Assembly (NCBI GenBank): GCA_001465935.1
Contig: LNKV01000005.1
Coordinates: 434,001 to 498,000, forward strand
Origin: Clarireedia homoeocarpa
Taxonomy: Eukaryota > Ascomycota > Leotiomycetes > Helotiales > Rutstroemiaceae
Length of the DNA stretch: 64,000 bases
Direction: 5' to 3'
Under the pieces are notes generated by a model. It searched no databases and was not told the DNA's origin. It saw nothing but the letters and a program-made list of their open reading frames with translations. Position 1 is the stretch's first letter, and each line of letters starts with the position of its first letter. This document shows positions 42,704 through 54,405 of the stretch, piece after piece. The position numbers were made by a program, and so were the translations under genes.

Positions 42704-43804
42704 ATGACATCTTATCAACTATTAGATCAACGCGAAGAAGACGAGCTGCATAAATCTCGACTTCTCAATGTCGAAGAAAAACCTTTCAAGCGCATAACCA
42801 AACGCCTTCTTGCGCCGGGCTCTCTCGTAATTACACCCAGCAAACTACCTACACCTCCCCTCGACGCTAGCGAAGAGGCTGCAGAAGCTGAACGTCAAAA
42901 AGCGCTCGACGAGCGTCGCCAATTGCGCGAAGATATACTGCTCGATTTTGCCGCTTTTGATAGCAGTATCGCACGTATCCAATTCTTGCGCAATAGCAAC
43001 GAACGCGAACGGGAACGGTACAAGGCCGACAAGGAACACATTCTCCAGACAGCACAGGCGGTGAGGGATAGCACTGCGCAATTGAGGATACAGTTGGAAG
43101 ATGCGAAGAAGACCTTGGAACAGAGGAAAAAATTTGATGAATTAGCAGAGAAAATCACGAATAATGTTTTACTGCGACCGCGAAAAGACCAAGAAATTAA
43201 TTTAAGAAAGCTAGAGGAGGAATGCAAGGAGTTAGAGAGGGAAAGCATGACATATGGAGAAACTTGGAAGGAGAGAAGAGAACAATTTGGAAGGATAGTG
43301 GAGGAGGGTATGCAATTGAGAAGATTGATTAGAGATGAAAAGGAAGAGGTCGAGAGAAGGGAAGGAATGGATGGTGGAGAGGAAGACGGTGAGGTTGCTG
43401 ACAGCGCGTCGAGAGGAGGACAAACTCCGAAGCATAATAGTACCAGCGGCAATGCGACGCCAAGACACGATAGTCCAGAAAGAGGTGGGTTGAAACCTCG
43501 GCCGCTGCCCTCTGGATCAATGTCAAGGTCCGGGTCAAGATCGGCTTCTAGAAGCCGATCACGGAGCCGTATACCATCTCCAACAAGGTCAGAGAGAGGA
43601 GAGCGGAGGGGCAGACATGAAGACAGAGAGGTTGGAGAGGTATCTGAGGATGCCGTTATGGCAGATACTGGTGCGAAGATTGTGGAAACAGATATCGTGG
43701 CGGACACACCTATGGCTGAAGCTGACTCGACACAAGGCACGCCACGGGTGACAGTCAACGAGCCCGAGGAGGGAGAAGCGGGTGACAAGATGGACACTAC
43801 ATAG
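42704..43804 (+). CDS. THOC7: THO complex subunit 7
   Basis: An intronless gene of 366 residues with ATG at 42704 (ttcaaaATG). The N-terminal two-thirds are a long coiled coil. The diagnostic stretch has LDERRQLREDILLDFAAFD, ARIQFLRNSNERERERY and ETWKERREQFGRIVEEGMQL, all matching the THOC7/Mft1 (PF05615) family. The C-terminal third is disordered, with an RS-rich tract near 268-290 (SRSGSRSASRSRSRSR) and an acidic end (EPEEGEAGDKMDTT). THO couples transcription to mRNP assembly and export. Its subunit THO1 is encoded in this window at 60363. The RS tract could bind RNA or splicing partners. Confidence 0.92.
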   Translation: MTSYQLLDQREEDELHKSRLLNVEEKPFKRITKRLLAPGSLVITPSKLPTPPLDASEEAAEAERQKALDERRQLREDILLDFAAFDSSIARIQFLRNSNERERERYKADKEHILQTAQAVRDSTAQLRIQLEDAKKTLEQRKKFDELAEKITNNVLLRPRKDQEINLRKLEEECKELERESMTYGETWKERREQFGRIVEEGMQLRRLIRDEKEEVERREGMDGGEEDGEVADSASRGGQTPKHNSTSGNATPRHDSPERGGLKPRPLPSGSMSRSGSRSASRSRSRSRIPSPTRSERGERRGRHEDREVGEVSEDAVMADTGAKIVETDIVADTPMAEADSTQGTPRVTVNEPEEGEAGDKMDTT

Positions 43805-43985
43805 GGGCATTATGTCGCAATTTTTCTTCTATGTACAACCTAGTGTACCATACTGATTTTAGCTATCCATACCCTAAATTAGGCCAGCGACCATCTGCAA
43901 TCTCGCTGGCGTGGTCTCTCTGCCTCGCGGCCGCATGTTCATGAACCTTGGTATTTTGATCAACCTAAATCACCATCTTCACCGC

Positions 43986-44395
43986 TCATTTGTTCCCAGC
44001 AGCCGCCTGCTTCGCTTCTTTAACCACCTCCTCTGCCTTCTTAATCTCCGTCTCGTTATCCGATCTCTTGATCTGATCCTCCAGCTTCAATATCGCATCC
44101 GCAATTCGTTCTCGCAGAGGTGGGAAGACGGCTTTGGTTTCTTCGATTGCAGCACGCTATTACTTAATTAGCCTCTATAATGCAATCCACTTACACTCAA
44201 CACAAACAAATTGATGAACAATTTACTCACCTCCTGCTTCAGAGAAAACTCTCGGTTCCCATCTTCCTCGGTACCCTCCTCTAGTTTCTTCAGGCGGGCT
44301 TCCTGCGAAAGTAGCTCTTTGTGGTATGAAGCTTCTTCTTTCACGAGTCGGGAAACGGAGGATGTTGCGATGGAGAGGGGGGATGGAGGTGCCAT
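43986..44395 (-). CDS. TBCA: Tubulin-binding cofactor A
   Basis: Two exons (44395-44231, 44156-43986) encode 111 residues, the normal length. The protein reads MAPPSPLSIATSSVSRLVKE, then EASYHKELLSQEARLKKLEE and RAAIEETKAVFPPLRERIAD, the three-helix bundle pattern of TBCA/Rbl2. It captures beta-tubulin on the way to alpha/beta dimer assembly in the cytosol. The intron has GTGAGT/TAG borders and is 74 nt. The gene converges with THOC7, leaving about 180 bp between the stops. Confidence 0.93.
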
Positions 44396-46058
44396 TTCAA
44401 AGATTTAGAAATGTTACGGTCGCAAAAGTATTTGTTAGACAGTTCGTCGTATTATTTCTACAGAGGGGTTTTAGAAATCGTTTGTTTTGACAGGATCCTA
44501 GGTGCCTAGGAGGGGTCCAAGGCGGTAGCAGGTGGCAGGATTCCGGGTTTGTGGGGAATGTGGGCTGTTTCTTGAATCGGACATCCGATTTCAAAGGTAT
44601 CAAAACAGCTTGCAGCGATAGATCCCCTTACTCGCTGATAACTTATGTCTGGTATTGCAACTGAGTTGTATGGTTTGGCGTGTGTGACATCAGAAGTCTG
44701 GTCTCCGTGCTTGCTTTCTCAATAACCCACGAAACTTCAACTTGCTTCCAACTCGAGGTAGGAAACAAAGGAAACAGGAAGCAGCAAAGAGTTCGTACTC
44801 GTACAGAGCAAAGGACCCCAAATCAGCAGTTGGCCGACATTTGATGCCTAGTCAGGGAGGTGGAAATGACGGACCTAGTACCAATAGCTGTGTCTGAGGC
44901 GGCTAAATTTACTACTCTCACACAGGGTTGTACTACGGACGGTTGGCTGCCACATTTGTGTTACACAATCTAGTGATCATGAGAGCCTTGCGCTGGGGTA
45001 CGACATTATCCGGATGGGTCAGGTGATGAGAGCTCTGGTAGCTGTCATAACGACGCTCGCCCTATCATCGTTGACACCTTAACTTGTTACCACAGTTAAC
45101 CTTTCATCGTGGGCTAGTTGCTTACTATGCACCAAATACCCTATTATATTCACTCTGCTTCTCCTTAGTAGCTCCTATGTACCCCTTTGATCACCTTGCC
45201 ATGCTGATCAGGTGGTGCCGAATGCCCAGCAATTTCGCACTCGTGCATGCATGCTACATGATTTTTGTGAGAAGTAGTTTGCCATATTGCCATATCAAAT
45301 CGAAGTACTTGGTGCCAGATGTCTGGTTGCACTTTCATTAACAAATTCGACGTTCTGATACTTTATGATTCACATGTGCATCGATGAACGCACTTTATCC
45401 GTGAAAGGTCCGATTTCAAACGTAAGACAAAGTTACTCTGGTCTCACATTTCGCAATACCTCTGACACTGGGACGATAATTGGAACTAAGAAGTAGTCCC
45501 TTTGAGAAAGGTCTCAGATGCGTTCCACTGGTCGGCCCTTAAGTTAGTTGACATCGTCGTGCTGGTTGGAGTATAACATCACAAGTCCTTTCAACAATTC
45601 TCTTGAACCTATTCTGCAGTCTTGCACGCGAACAAGGAGCATCACAAGTCCATATCAGAAGAAACTCTCATGGGCCATGAGAAAAAACACAAGCTATCGT
45701 GAGACCCTCATTTTTCAAAATCTGGGGTAGGGAGCTATTCTCCGTATCCTACGGCTGTCTTACTTGTCTCACAACTGGCATCTAGCCTTGCCTCAACTGA
45801 GGATGATGGGAAACATTCATTTCCGCACATCCAGTGTACATGGCAGGCTGGAAATTGACAGAACCTCTTTTCGAACATGTATTCAATGGTGCGTATGGAT
45901 GTTTCATGGCATGAGTGCCATAACCCGAGAGTTAGTAGTGAAGATGAGCAACGTTCCAATCGCTCTGTAAGGATGCATCAAGACAATTATTTAAATGCAT
46001 GTCAACCTCGCTCTGGAGTTGATTCTAAGCACTGATATTCATTTCTTTACTTGAAACC
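44396..46058. other. Intergenic, GH71 promoter side
   Basis: This 1.7-kb stretch holds no supported gene. It includes the TBCA promoter (left) and the GH71 promoter, with an AT-rich tatttaaatg near 45988. Confidence 0.55.
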
Positions 46059-48129
46059 ATGCGAGCTCAACTAAATGGCTTCCATGCCTATGCGGCGATA
46101 TTTCTGTTGTATTTGCTTTCTTTCGTATCGGGTAGCCCTATATCAACTGTGAATGTCGCAGTGACGCCACGCTATGTCTTCGCTCACTTCATGGTCTGTT
46201 GTTGTCGTCGAGCCCTTGCCGAACGTAGAAATACTCACAAGCCATACAGGTCGGTATTGTCCAGGACTATACCCTGCTTGACTGGAAGACGGACATGTCA
46301 TACGCACAAGAGATTGGCATTGACGCATTTGCACTCAATTGTGCCAGTATTGACAGTTATACTCCGACCCAACTAGCTCTCGCCTACCAAGCTGCTAGTG
46401 AGGTTGGCTTTCATGTCTTCATATCGTTCGACTTTGCTTACTGGAATAACGGTAACACCAACAACATCACCGACTACATGAAACAATATGCCTCACATCC
46501 AGGGCAAATGCAATACAATGGAGGTGCAGTCGTTAGTACCTTCGTTGGTGATAATTTCAACTGGGCTCCGGTAAAGGCCGGCACCAATCACAGCATCTTC
46601 GCCATACCCATGATGCAAGATCCTATCGAGGTTACGTACCTTCAGACGGGGTTTGATGGCGCTTTCTCATGGCTTGCTTGGCCTACAGATGGAGGAAACA
46701 GTATAATACCGGGGCCAATGACTACGGTATGGGATGATAAATTTTTGAATAATCTTGCTGGAAGACCGTACATGGCTCGTGAGTCGCCTGCTTTATTTCC
46801 TAAGTCTATATCTAACCCTTGATAGCTGTATCCCCCTGGTTCTCAACGCACTTCAACTCCAAAAACTGGGTTTTCATCTGTGAACAACTCATCACAGATC
46901 GATGGAACCAGATGTTGACCATGCAACCTGCATTGATCGAGATTATCTCTTGGAATGGTGAGCTCTCTTCCAGCCTGGAGTTACATGAAAGTCTAACATG
47001 AACCACAGACTTTGGCGAATCACACTACATTAGTCCTGCGGAACCTCACCATACCGACGATGGCTCTTCGCAATGGGCGGACGGTTTCCCTCATGATGGG
47101 TGGCGTATCATTTCCAAACCATATATTGCCGCGTACAAAGCAGGCGCTACTACTCCGTCAGTTACGCAAGATCAGCTCGTGTATTGGTACCGACCAACGC
47201 CGAAGGATATCCAATGTACAAATGATACTCTCGGTCCGCCTAATGGCATCCAATATCTAGCCGACGAGATATTTGTCACAACGCTCCTCAAAAGCCCAGC
47301 AACATTGATCGTTACCAGCGGTAACAATACTCCAGTCGCCATTAACGTAACAGCTGGAATTATGACAACTAACTTCACTATGGGCGTGGGAAATCAGTAT
47401 TTTCAAGTGACAAGAAACGGATCGCCAATTCTAAGTGGTTATGGAGGACTGAACATTGCCAACACCTGCCAGAAGTATAATTTCAATGCATATGTCGGAT
47501 CTCTTAATGGAACCAGTAACGCAGGTCCACCACCAGGCACAACAACCTCGACCAGCTCTCAGCCAACCACGACGTCGACTACTTCCACTACAAGTACATC
47601 GACTCCACCACCAACGACCACGTCCACGACATCCATGACCACGTCCACGACATCCACGACCACTTCCTCGACACCCACGACCACGCCCTCAACATCCACG
47701 ACCACGACCTCAACATCCACGACCACGACCTCAACATCCACGACCACGACCTCAACATCCACGACCACGACCTCAACATCCACGACCACGACCACGTTCA
47801 CGACATCTACGACCACTAGCACCAGTACCACGAGCAAAACGTCGACCTCAACATCCTCAAGCAGCTCAGCAACCCCTACCCAACCAAGCGTCTGCGTCGC
47901 TGGCACCGGCCCAGGAAATTACGTAGGTCTCTGTTCATTCTGCTGCAACTTCGGATACTGTCCCCCAGGCCCATGTACCTGCACGGCGTACGGAGCCCAA
48001 GTCCCTGCCCCACCCACTACTGGCCAGAATGGGTATCCGCTCGCTGGCGAGGATGATTCTTACCTAGGTTTGTGCAGCTATGCCTGTAATCACGGGTATT
48101 GTCCACCTACTGCTTGTAGACTGGGATGA
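46059..48129 (+). CDS. GH71 alpha-1,3-glucanase with CBM24-like repeats
   Basis: Four exons (46059-46193, 46250-46778, 46826-46957, 47009-48129) encode 638 residues. Residues 1-25 are a signal peptide. The GH71 core includes FAHFMVGIVQDYTLLDWKTD, ISFDFAYW, PYMAPVSPWFSTHF across a splice junction, and WNDFGESHYISP, all diagnostic. The fold hydrolyses alpha-1,3-glucan (mutan or fungal wall). A Thr/Ser-rich linker of about 100 residues follows, encoded in part by five 21-bp repeats, and is likely O-glycosylated. The end has two Cys-rich units, YVGLCSFCCNFGYCPPGPC and YLGLCSYACNHGYCPPTAC, which resemble CBM24 and would bind alpha-1,3-glucan. The second unit ends the protein. Secreted, probably acting on fungal cell walls in development or mycoparasitism. 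Confidence 0.95.
47688..47792 (+). repeat. Five 21-bp units in the GH71 linker
   Basis: The unit ctcaacatccacgaccacga plus c is repeated perfectly at 47688, 47709, 47730, 47751 and 47772 and encodes Thr/Ser. Variation in copy number would change linker length in frame. Confidence 0.95.
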
Positions 48130-48924
48130 GAGACGGGATTAGTTAGAGGAGGGTAGAACCCGAGATGGGAAATGGCCGGATGGTATTCAGAGCAATCCAA
48201 GTTTCGGCTTGTTCAGGGAAACGTACACGCACGGCATATCAGGATGTTCCTTGCAGTGGTTATTTTTACATTGTGAATAGTTTCAGTTTTTTTCCTATCT
48301 TATGCACACGTGGATATCATGGCTACTTCGGGATATGGTTTAACATGGCCAATGGTTTTCTATTCTTGTTTGGAGTCCGATCAGATCATATATATATTAA
48401 ATAGCTTTTATGTCCTCGTCGCGCTCATCAACCCAATTTGCAGTTTCGCGCAGCCCCGCCGGCTCCCTGTGATAGGTTTGCCAGTCGATTTGTGTAGAGC
48501 GACGACTATACTGTTTTGTATCCTTGAAATGGACGTCCTTTCTTTAGGTGAGTAGACGATATAATAGGTGTCTCATTTAAAAACTCAGTGAAGGACTACA
48601 ATCAGTGCAAAACGCTGAGCATGTATCAAAGGATACCTATCGAGGCCGAGCGCCTAAAATATCCTGAAGCCTTTATTCGTGTTGAAAAATCATTTCACTG
48701 ACTCCAACCGCATATGAGTGACATGTAGACCGAGCTTGACTGGAAAAACTAAGTGTATATGGTTCACTTAAAAGGAGTTAACGGCTGCAGATTCGTCGAC
48801 ACTTACACCACATGATCACACCCATATAGGGTAGAAAAGAAGTATATGTTATCAGATGATTCGGTATGTACAACATGAAAATTTTCCTTTTATTCCTCCG
48901 CAAAATGGTAGGTATTCGACAATA
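48130..48924. other. Intergenic between convergent GH71 and GH5
   Basis: 3' flanks of both genes. No gene or repeat recognised. Confidence 0.55.
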
Positions 48925-50511
48925 CTAAGGTGACCAAGTCTTAGTTCCGCTTACCATCGGAATCAATACATTTGTCACATCCGTTGGATCTCTCCACGCC
49001 GACCAGTTATGATTGAGTAACCCTATGCAGAGATTAGTTAACTCCTCTCCCTATGTTCACCCAGCTTCGACACGTCACACAAAGAAAAAGTAAAAAGAAA
49101 TCAACTCACCCCACGACTCATCATAATCCTGTCCTCCACTCCTAATATAATAACTCCCCGCCACCACCCAAATCATCCAACCGCCCTTCACACTCCCCAA
49201 ATAACTCTTCAAACAACTCGAATACACACTGGACCAATCAGAACTCGTCTGCGCATGTCCCCACTCCGTCAACACCACCGGCATCTGATTCGTCACTGCG
49301 CCGTTCCTGCCCAAAGCACTATACCCCGCGCTTACCAAACTGCTCTGCAAACTACTGCAGCTGGTTGTGCTAGTAGCGTAGTTATGCAGCTCGAGAACGA
49401 GCTTATTGGAGTACGAGAATGATGATTTGACGAATTTTTGAGTGGTTGAGGGCGTGAGGGCGGCGGCGTTGGGAATAGGGGAGAGATCGGTGTCGTAGTT
49501 GAGACCGGAGATGAAGATTAGCGGAACAGAGTTGGCGTTGTGGATGGCGTTCATGCCGGAGACGATGTTGGTGTACCAGGAGGCCCAATTGTAGGAACTG
49601 CTGTCGAGGGAGGGGTTGCTGGTTGGTTCGCGGAGTTCGTTGCGGAGAGACATGGAGACGAGGTTGCCCCATGCCGCGCCCTGTAATTGTCAGAATTTGT
49701 ATGAAATATACCTGGATGGAGAAGACAACAAGCATTTCTGGGCTGGAATGGGGCAATCAAGGTATAGTTGTTTAGAGAATGCAAATACGAATACTTACCC
49801 TTGTTGCCATATATGCCAGTCCTCGAGTCCAATTCGCTACATTGAAGTAAGTGTCACCAAACCATGAGTTTCCATCCGTTGTTGAGCAGCACCAGATAGC
49901 CTTCGATACATGATTGTCCAGATGAACATAAATCTGCTGCTTGAAGCACTCAGCAGCAACGGCATCGAAGACCTGTCTCTAGTTAGCTTCCATCTAGCCG
50001 ATCAAGATTCCCGACAATCGAGTGAAGACAAGCAATACAGAACAGGGAGCAAGGATAACCGACGTACCTGCATCCTCGTAACACTCGTCCCTAACCCCGG
50101 ATTCTTCGCCATAATCTGCGAAAAAACGTTCGTCCCATTCGTCTGTCCCAGCGCCTTGATCAATCCGTCTTTCACAGCCACATCTTTCTGACCATTTGAA
50201 TAATAATCATCGACCATTTCGATCGCATACGTAAGTCGAATGACATTCATACCGAGGCTCTTGATTTTGGTAACGATATCTGCGATGGATGCATATTGCA
50301 GACCCTCAGGGATCATGGCGTCCGCTGCGCCGGGCCAGTTCACCCCAGCATAGGTTATGTTGTGACCTGCGGAATCAAGAATCCATCGGCCGGATGTGGT
50401 AAGTGGTGCGTAGGGCCATGATGCACGTGGAGACAGGGGAGTGGAGGAGGCAAGAGGGAGGAGGAAGAGGGAGATGGTGGTGATGAGGTGGAGAAGCTTG
50501 GTGCTGTACAT
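48925..50511 (-). CDS. GH5 secreted glycoside hydrolase (endoglucanase-like)
   Basis: Four exons (50511-50068, 49972-49799, 49680-49110, 49022-48925) encode 428 residues. The start at 50511 gives MYSTKLLHLITTISLFLLPLA, a clear signal peptide. The GH5 pattern is present: NITYAGVNWPGAADAMIPEG, MNVIRLTYAIEMV, VHLDNHVSKAIWCC, acid/base Glu221 in SLRNELREP, and nucleophile Glu345 in VVLTEWGHA. The conserved Trp near the end (YDESWGLLNHNWSAW) spans the last intron. There is no CBM. Members of this type cleave beta-1,4-glucan or related polymers, but the exact substrate cannot be read here. All introns are canonical. The promoter has a TATATATA tract at about 50589-50597 on the minus strand. Confidence 0.9.
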
Positions 50512-51505
50512 TGTGGGCAATGCGATGGAGGGTTGGGCTGCACCGGAACTAGGAGTAAAAACGCATACTTACGGAGTTTCAGACAGCTTATATATATGAG
50601 AATAGCTAGGAAGGCAAGATGATGTCGTATAGGATAAAGTACAAAACATACCCCTCCCGGACCGAAAGGGAGATTGCGATCATTGCGTCAATACTATACT
50701 TGTAGCATGTGACACCAAAGAGAGCAAATGGATAACCTGATCCGTATACAACTCCGGATAGCCGTTCCTGTTAAGTGCTAGAATATTGGAGGCAAATCAC
50801 CCTAAATCATCCCCATTTACTCTCCCCAGAACCCCATCTTCTTATCGCAATGTTCTATAGCATCGCATCTCGGTATATAAATACCTGGCACAGAACTAGT
50901 CAGATTCTGATTGGAGCGCATATTGTACCTGATTTATTTAACCCCACACAGCTAACCTATAAATTCCCCAGATGTATCCACTACCAAAAACTTCATGCCT
51001 CGGCGTCACCAGACCAGCAGATGCAAACTCTGCATGCTAATTTGGTAAAAACCAACAAGTAAATCAATGTAACCCTAAAATCTAGGCTCGGGGAGGTCGG
51101 GGAAGGGTAAGTGCCGGCAGCTATATTGTGGGGTGCTTCCGCATTGCATACTTGCAGTGGTGGAAAAATTGAACGGGTGAGCTGGCGGGCTCGCGGGGTA
51201 GCATAATGTGTGGAGCGCTTAAGGGTGCATTCCTCTATGCCGGCTATGTAACTTTGTGTGACTTTGGTTGCTTTTGGGATAAGACCCACTGAAGGAATGA
51301 TAAAGGATGACATTTTGCACAGTTTCCAAGGTAGTTAGGGAGTTGAGCACATGGTACGCCTATGTCTATGCCGAAGCAAAAATCGGAAATCTTGCCATCT
51401 ACCCACGGTATTTCAAACCCCTCGCAGAAAATCTCTCGCCTTAAAAAGAGCTTTCCTCACCAGTATATCCAAAGAGAACTACAATTAAACCTCCCTAAAA
51501 CATCA
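50512..51505. other. Intergenic, GH5 promoter and kinase 3' flank
   Basis: A minus-strand TATA tract lies about 80 bp upstream of the GH5 ATG. The remainder has no recognised gene. Confidence 0.55.
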
Positions 51506-53187
51506 TCACAGAACCGGGCCTGGACTCTCATACAGATAGCCACTCATTGACAATACAGTTCCTAATCCTCTATGCACCTCAGCCTGAAAAGGTGCGAAAG
51601 GTACCCGCTCTCCATCGATCGCAATGTATCCATCCGATTGATTCTTGGGAATGATTCGGTACGCTTCAACTTTCCGATAGTTCACATAAGGCAAGCCAAA
51701 GAATTTTCCGGTCTCGACAGCGGGCATGAGTTGCAGAGCCGCGAGTCGACTTAGATTGGCGTAATCGATTGTCACTAGATCCAAACAGCCGTCATTTGGG
51801 AGTGCGGCGGGGAAATAGTTTACATCGTAGCCCACCCAGGACATCTGATTTAAAGATTAGCGAGTGAACTGTTTATACGTATGAGGTAGGCTGTGTGGTA
51901 CTCACATTGCCGCAATAGAAATTCCCAATATTATCATGAGGAACAAGCTCCCATCCTTCCGGTAGGGGATCCTTCACGGTACCGAATTTCAACCCAGGCA
52001 ATCCTTCCTCCGATGTCAACTCCGCATCTCTCTGCGCTGCTAGGTCGTCTTTTCGGTCCCTTGCTTCTTTGTACAGTTTGACCATCTCAGCCTTGTCGTA
52101 TGTTACCACTTTCGCTGCAATATCACACGGATAAGTCTTCTTCTGTAAAGACTTGATCACGAAACCATACACGAATCGGGTGCCTCCCATCCATCGTAAA
52201 TGCTCGGTGCCTAGATCGAACTCTGCCACAATTCCCAGAGCCTGGGAGAGGAAAGACAATATCCTGGTGTCGCCTTGCGTAATTGAACAAAGATCCAGGG
52301 GCATCCGCAAACCTTTGACAATAGATACCGCCGCTATACTTGCAGATTTGATGTTACCATGTAAATTGCAATGTAATCCATTCCCCGAACCACATGGTAT
52401 GTGCGCAATAGCCATTTTTGCGAGTGCCTTCCTTGCATCTCTCCGGTTCCCCAAGCCATTAAACACCTCAAAGACAAGACCGTCCCCTGAACAGCATATT
52501 ATGATATCATAAGCCTCGATGTCCAGATTCTCCACGATACTTATCGCCTCCTTGGCGTTCTTGGTCACCTGTACATCTAAGAACAAATGAGCCGCATCTA
52601 GGATTGGCGCCACTTCCTTCGCATACATCTTTTGTGAATTCCCTTTACCGCTCTTCGGATTAATCAGTACCTTAGCCCTTTTCTGCTGCTGCGACTTGCC
52701 GTAAGCGCGAGATTTCAGCCTCTCGATCCATGATTCAACCCGCTCTCTTTCTTCTTCTATGGGGTATTTGATCGTCGCAGCTTGTAGAACTGTCTTCGAA
52801 GCTTCTTTCGCGTAAGTGATGATAAGCGCACTTTCCGTCATCTCAGCCCATAGAACATTCCGGAGAGAGATTGCACGTGAGGATACTGAACCGACGGGCT
52901 CGGAATAGGCAGAGGCATCCAGAGTGACTGATCGACGAGAAGCCGCTGTTTGGGCACCTTTCTCCTGTTTGCTTGCGGTCTCAGCTCCTGGAATTTGTGT
53001 TAGCATAATTCATGTATTAACAATCCAGAGACGTGCCTTTAATCAAAAGCGACTTGGGACTCAAGGTCAAAGACACATTCTTGTTAACAAACAAGGTTGA
53101 TTCAATGTCAAATGCTAATCCATTTCCATTCGAACCGCTCAGTTTTAATTGTGTCGCCGGACTCGAAGTTGTCGTAAAAGTTGCCAT
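51506..53187 (-). CDS. LCB4: Sphingoid long-chain base kinase
   Basis: Three exons (53187-53037, 52987-51906, 51844-51506) encode 523 residues. The diacylglycerol-kinase-type catalytic domain holds NPKSGKG at 160-166, SGDGL at 217-221 and CGSGNG at 249-254, and later FYCGN/MSWVGYDVNYFP and DGYIAIDGERVPFAPFQAEV. The enzyme phosphorylates sphingoid bases on the ER/Golgi membrane surface to make signalling and degradation intermediates. The first intron only keeps frame if it uses a GC donor (AAAG|GCACGT) with branch GCTAAC and acceptor TTCCAG, a GC-AG intron of 49 nt. The second has GTGAGT/TCAG borders. His in the usual SGDGL-x-HE is Phe here (GLVFEVFNGL), which may be species-specific. Confidence 0.9.
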
Positions 53188-53703
53188 TTTGAGGTACTGT
53201 ATCCTCAATCAATTGTCGCCAGCAAGGTACAATGGAGTTACTTGTATCGTAAGTAATCTTACAATATAGAACGTGATACCGAGGAGGTCCGTGATTATCC
53301 GGTCCAAGCTTCCCTCGGCCGATGTGGGTGAATTTGATACTGTAATGGACCAGCCGTGCTAGCCTTCCTCAGATCATGGTTTTCTAGAAGTCGAATTTGA
53401 AGAATCAATCGATCTTAAAGATCTGGTCTGCACACGTATAGCATTCGTTCTCTGTTTTCACCGCGGTTTGAAACTCGTGAAGCTGGTGCGACGCGGCTAT
53501 TTACACCTTCCTATTCTGGGGTTGTTTTTCGCGATCACATCACAAGGATGCCCGCACCATTTCGGAAGCTTGGCAATAGGCAATAGGCAAGGGTAGAGCG
53601 AGAATATCACGATTCTATCTGATGATTCTGACGAGGGCAACTAGCATTCATGCTTATGTTTCTCTATTGTCGTCCCATCTTGCTTCGTGATGGGTTCGAC
53701 TGT

Positions 53704-53744
53704 CGATGTTGGTGTTGATGTTGGTGTCGATGTTGGTGTCGATA
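53704..53744. repeat. 12-bp minisatellite gatgttggtgty
   Basis: Three to four units of gatgttggtgt(c/t) follow one another just left of the first LTR of the pair. Confidence 0.85.
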
Positions 53745-53764
53745 GGAAGTACCAAAAACATTAC

Positions 53765-53994
53765 TGTCGGTTCAGTGTATTCACTGAACTACGGGAGGGA
53801 TACTACAGGACATTAGATACGCGCTATAGTATATATAGTAGTTAGTGCAGGAGAGAGGGTCTATATAGTCCAGCTCTCCCTCCTACCTCGTTTAAAAGAA
53901 TTCACCCGATTCAACTATACTACTTAGTCCCCATTGTGACTAAGTATGGTGCCACGAATCGGTCTCACCTACAGCTGTACTAAGCTAATCGACA
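53765..53994 (+). mobile_element. LTR-like element, left copy
   Basis: The 230-bp sequence starts TGTCGGTT and ends AATCGACA and closely matches the copy at 54180-54405 over its full length. It is a different family from the LTR at 9974. No matching direct flanks were found. The DNA between the two copies is only 185 bp and has no coding content. Confidence 0.75.
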
Positions 53995-54179
53995 TTGATC
54001 AATAGTCCACCGGCGACTATCGAGAAACAAGATATAAGCTTTGTACGATACCCTCTTACCGTCGTACGAGCCCTAGATACTGAAATAGTATAAATGTAAA
54101 TGCTTTAGTGCTACCACTAAAGAGCGCTGTACGGAGCTGGCACCTTACTGCTGATTTCAAGAAGTTAAAGAGTTGCTAA

Positions 54180-54405
54180 TATCGGTTCAGTGTATTCACT
54201 GAACTACGGGAGAGATACTACAGGACATTGGATACGCGCTGTAGTATAGTAGTTAGTACGGGGGAGAGGGTCTATATAGTCCAGCTCTCCCTCCCACCTA
54301 GTTTAGAGAATTCAACCCGATTCAACTGCACTACTTGGTCCCCATTGTGACTGAGTATGGTGTTACAAATCGGTCCCAACTACAGCTATAATAAGCCAAC
54401 CGACA
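54180..54405 (+). mobile_element. LTR-like element, right copy
   Basis: The 226-bp sequence starts TATCGGTT and ends AACCGACA. Its terminus is the perfect inverse of TGTCGGTT at the start of the left copy. By eye it is close to the left copy except for scattered substitutions and a few small gaps (for example atatatagtag versus atagtag). Sequence just after both copies also matches (tagtccacc), so this may be a tandem remnant rather than one simple element. Confidence 0.75.

Noticed and set aside
42895..43797. A 300-residue minus-strand frame
   Set aside because: It is antisense to the THOC7 gene and Ser-rich by codon mirroring.
47559..47906. A minus-strand Val/Asp repeat protein
   Set aside because: It is the antisense shadow of the GH71 Thr linker.
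33647..50511. A dedicated polysaccharide-degradation gene cluster
   Set aside because: The four CAZyme genes differ in target and are separated by housekeeping genes, so a functional cluster is not supported.
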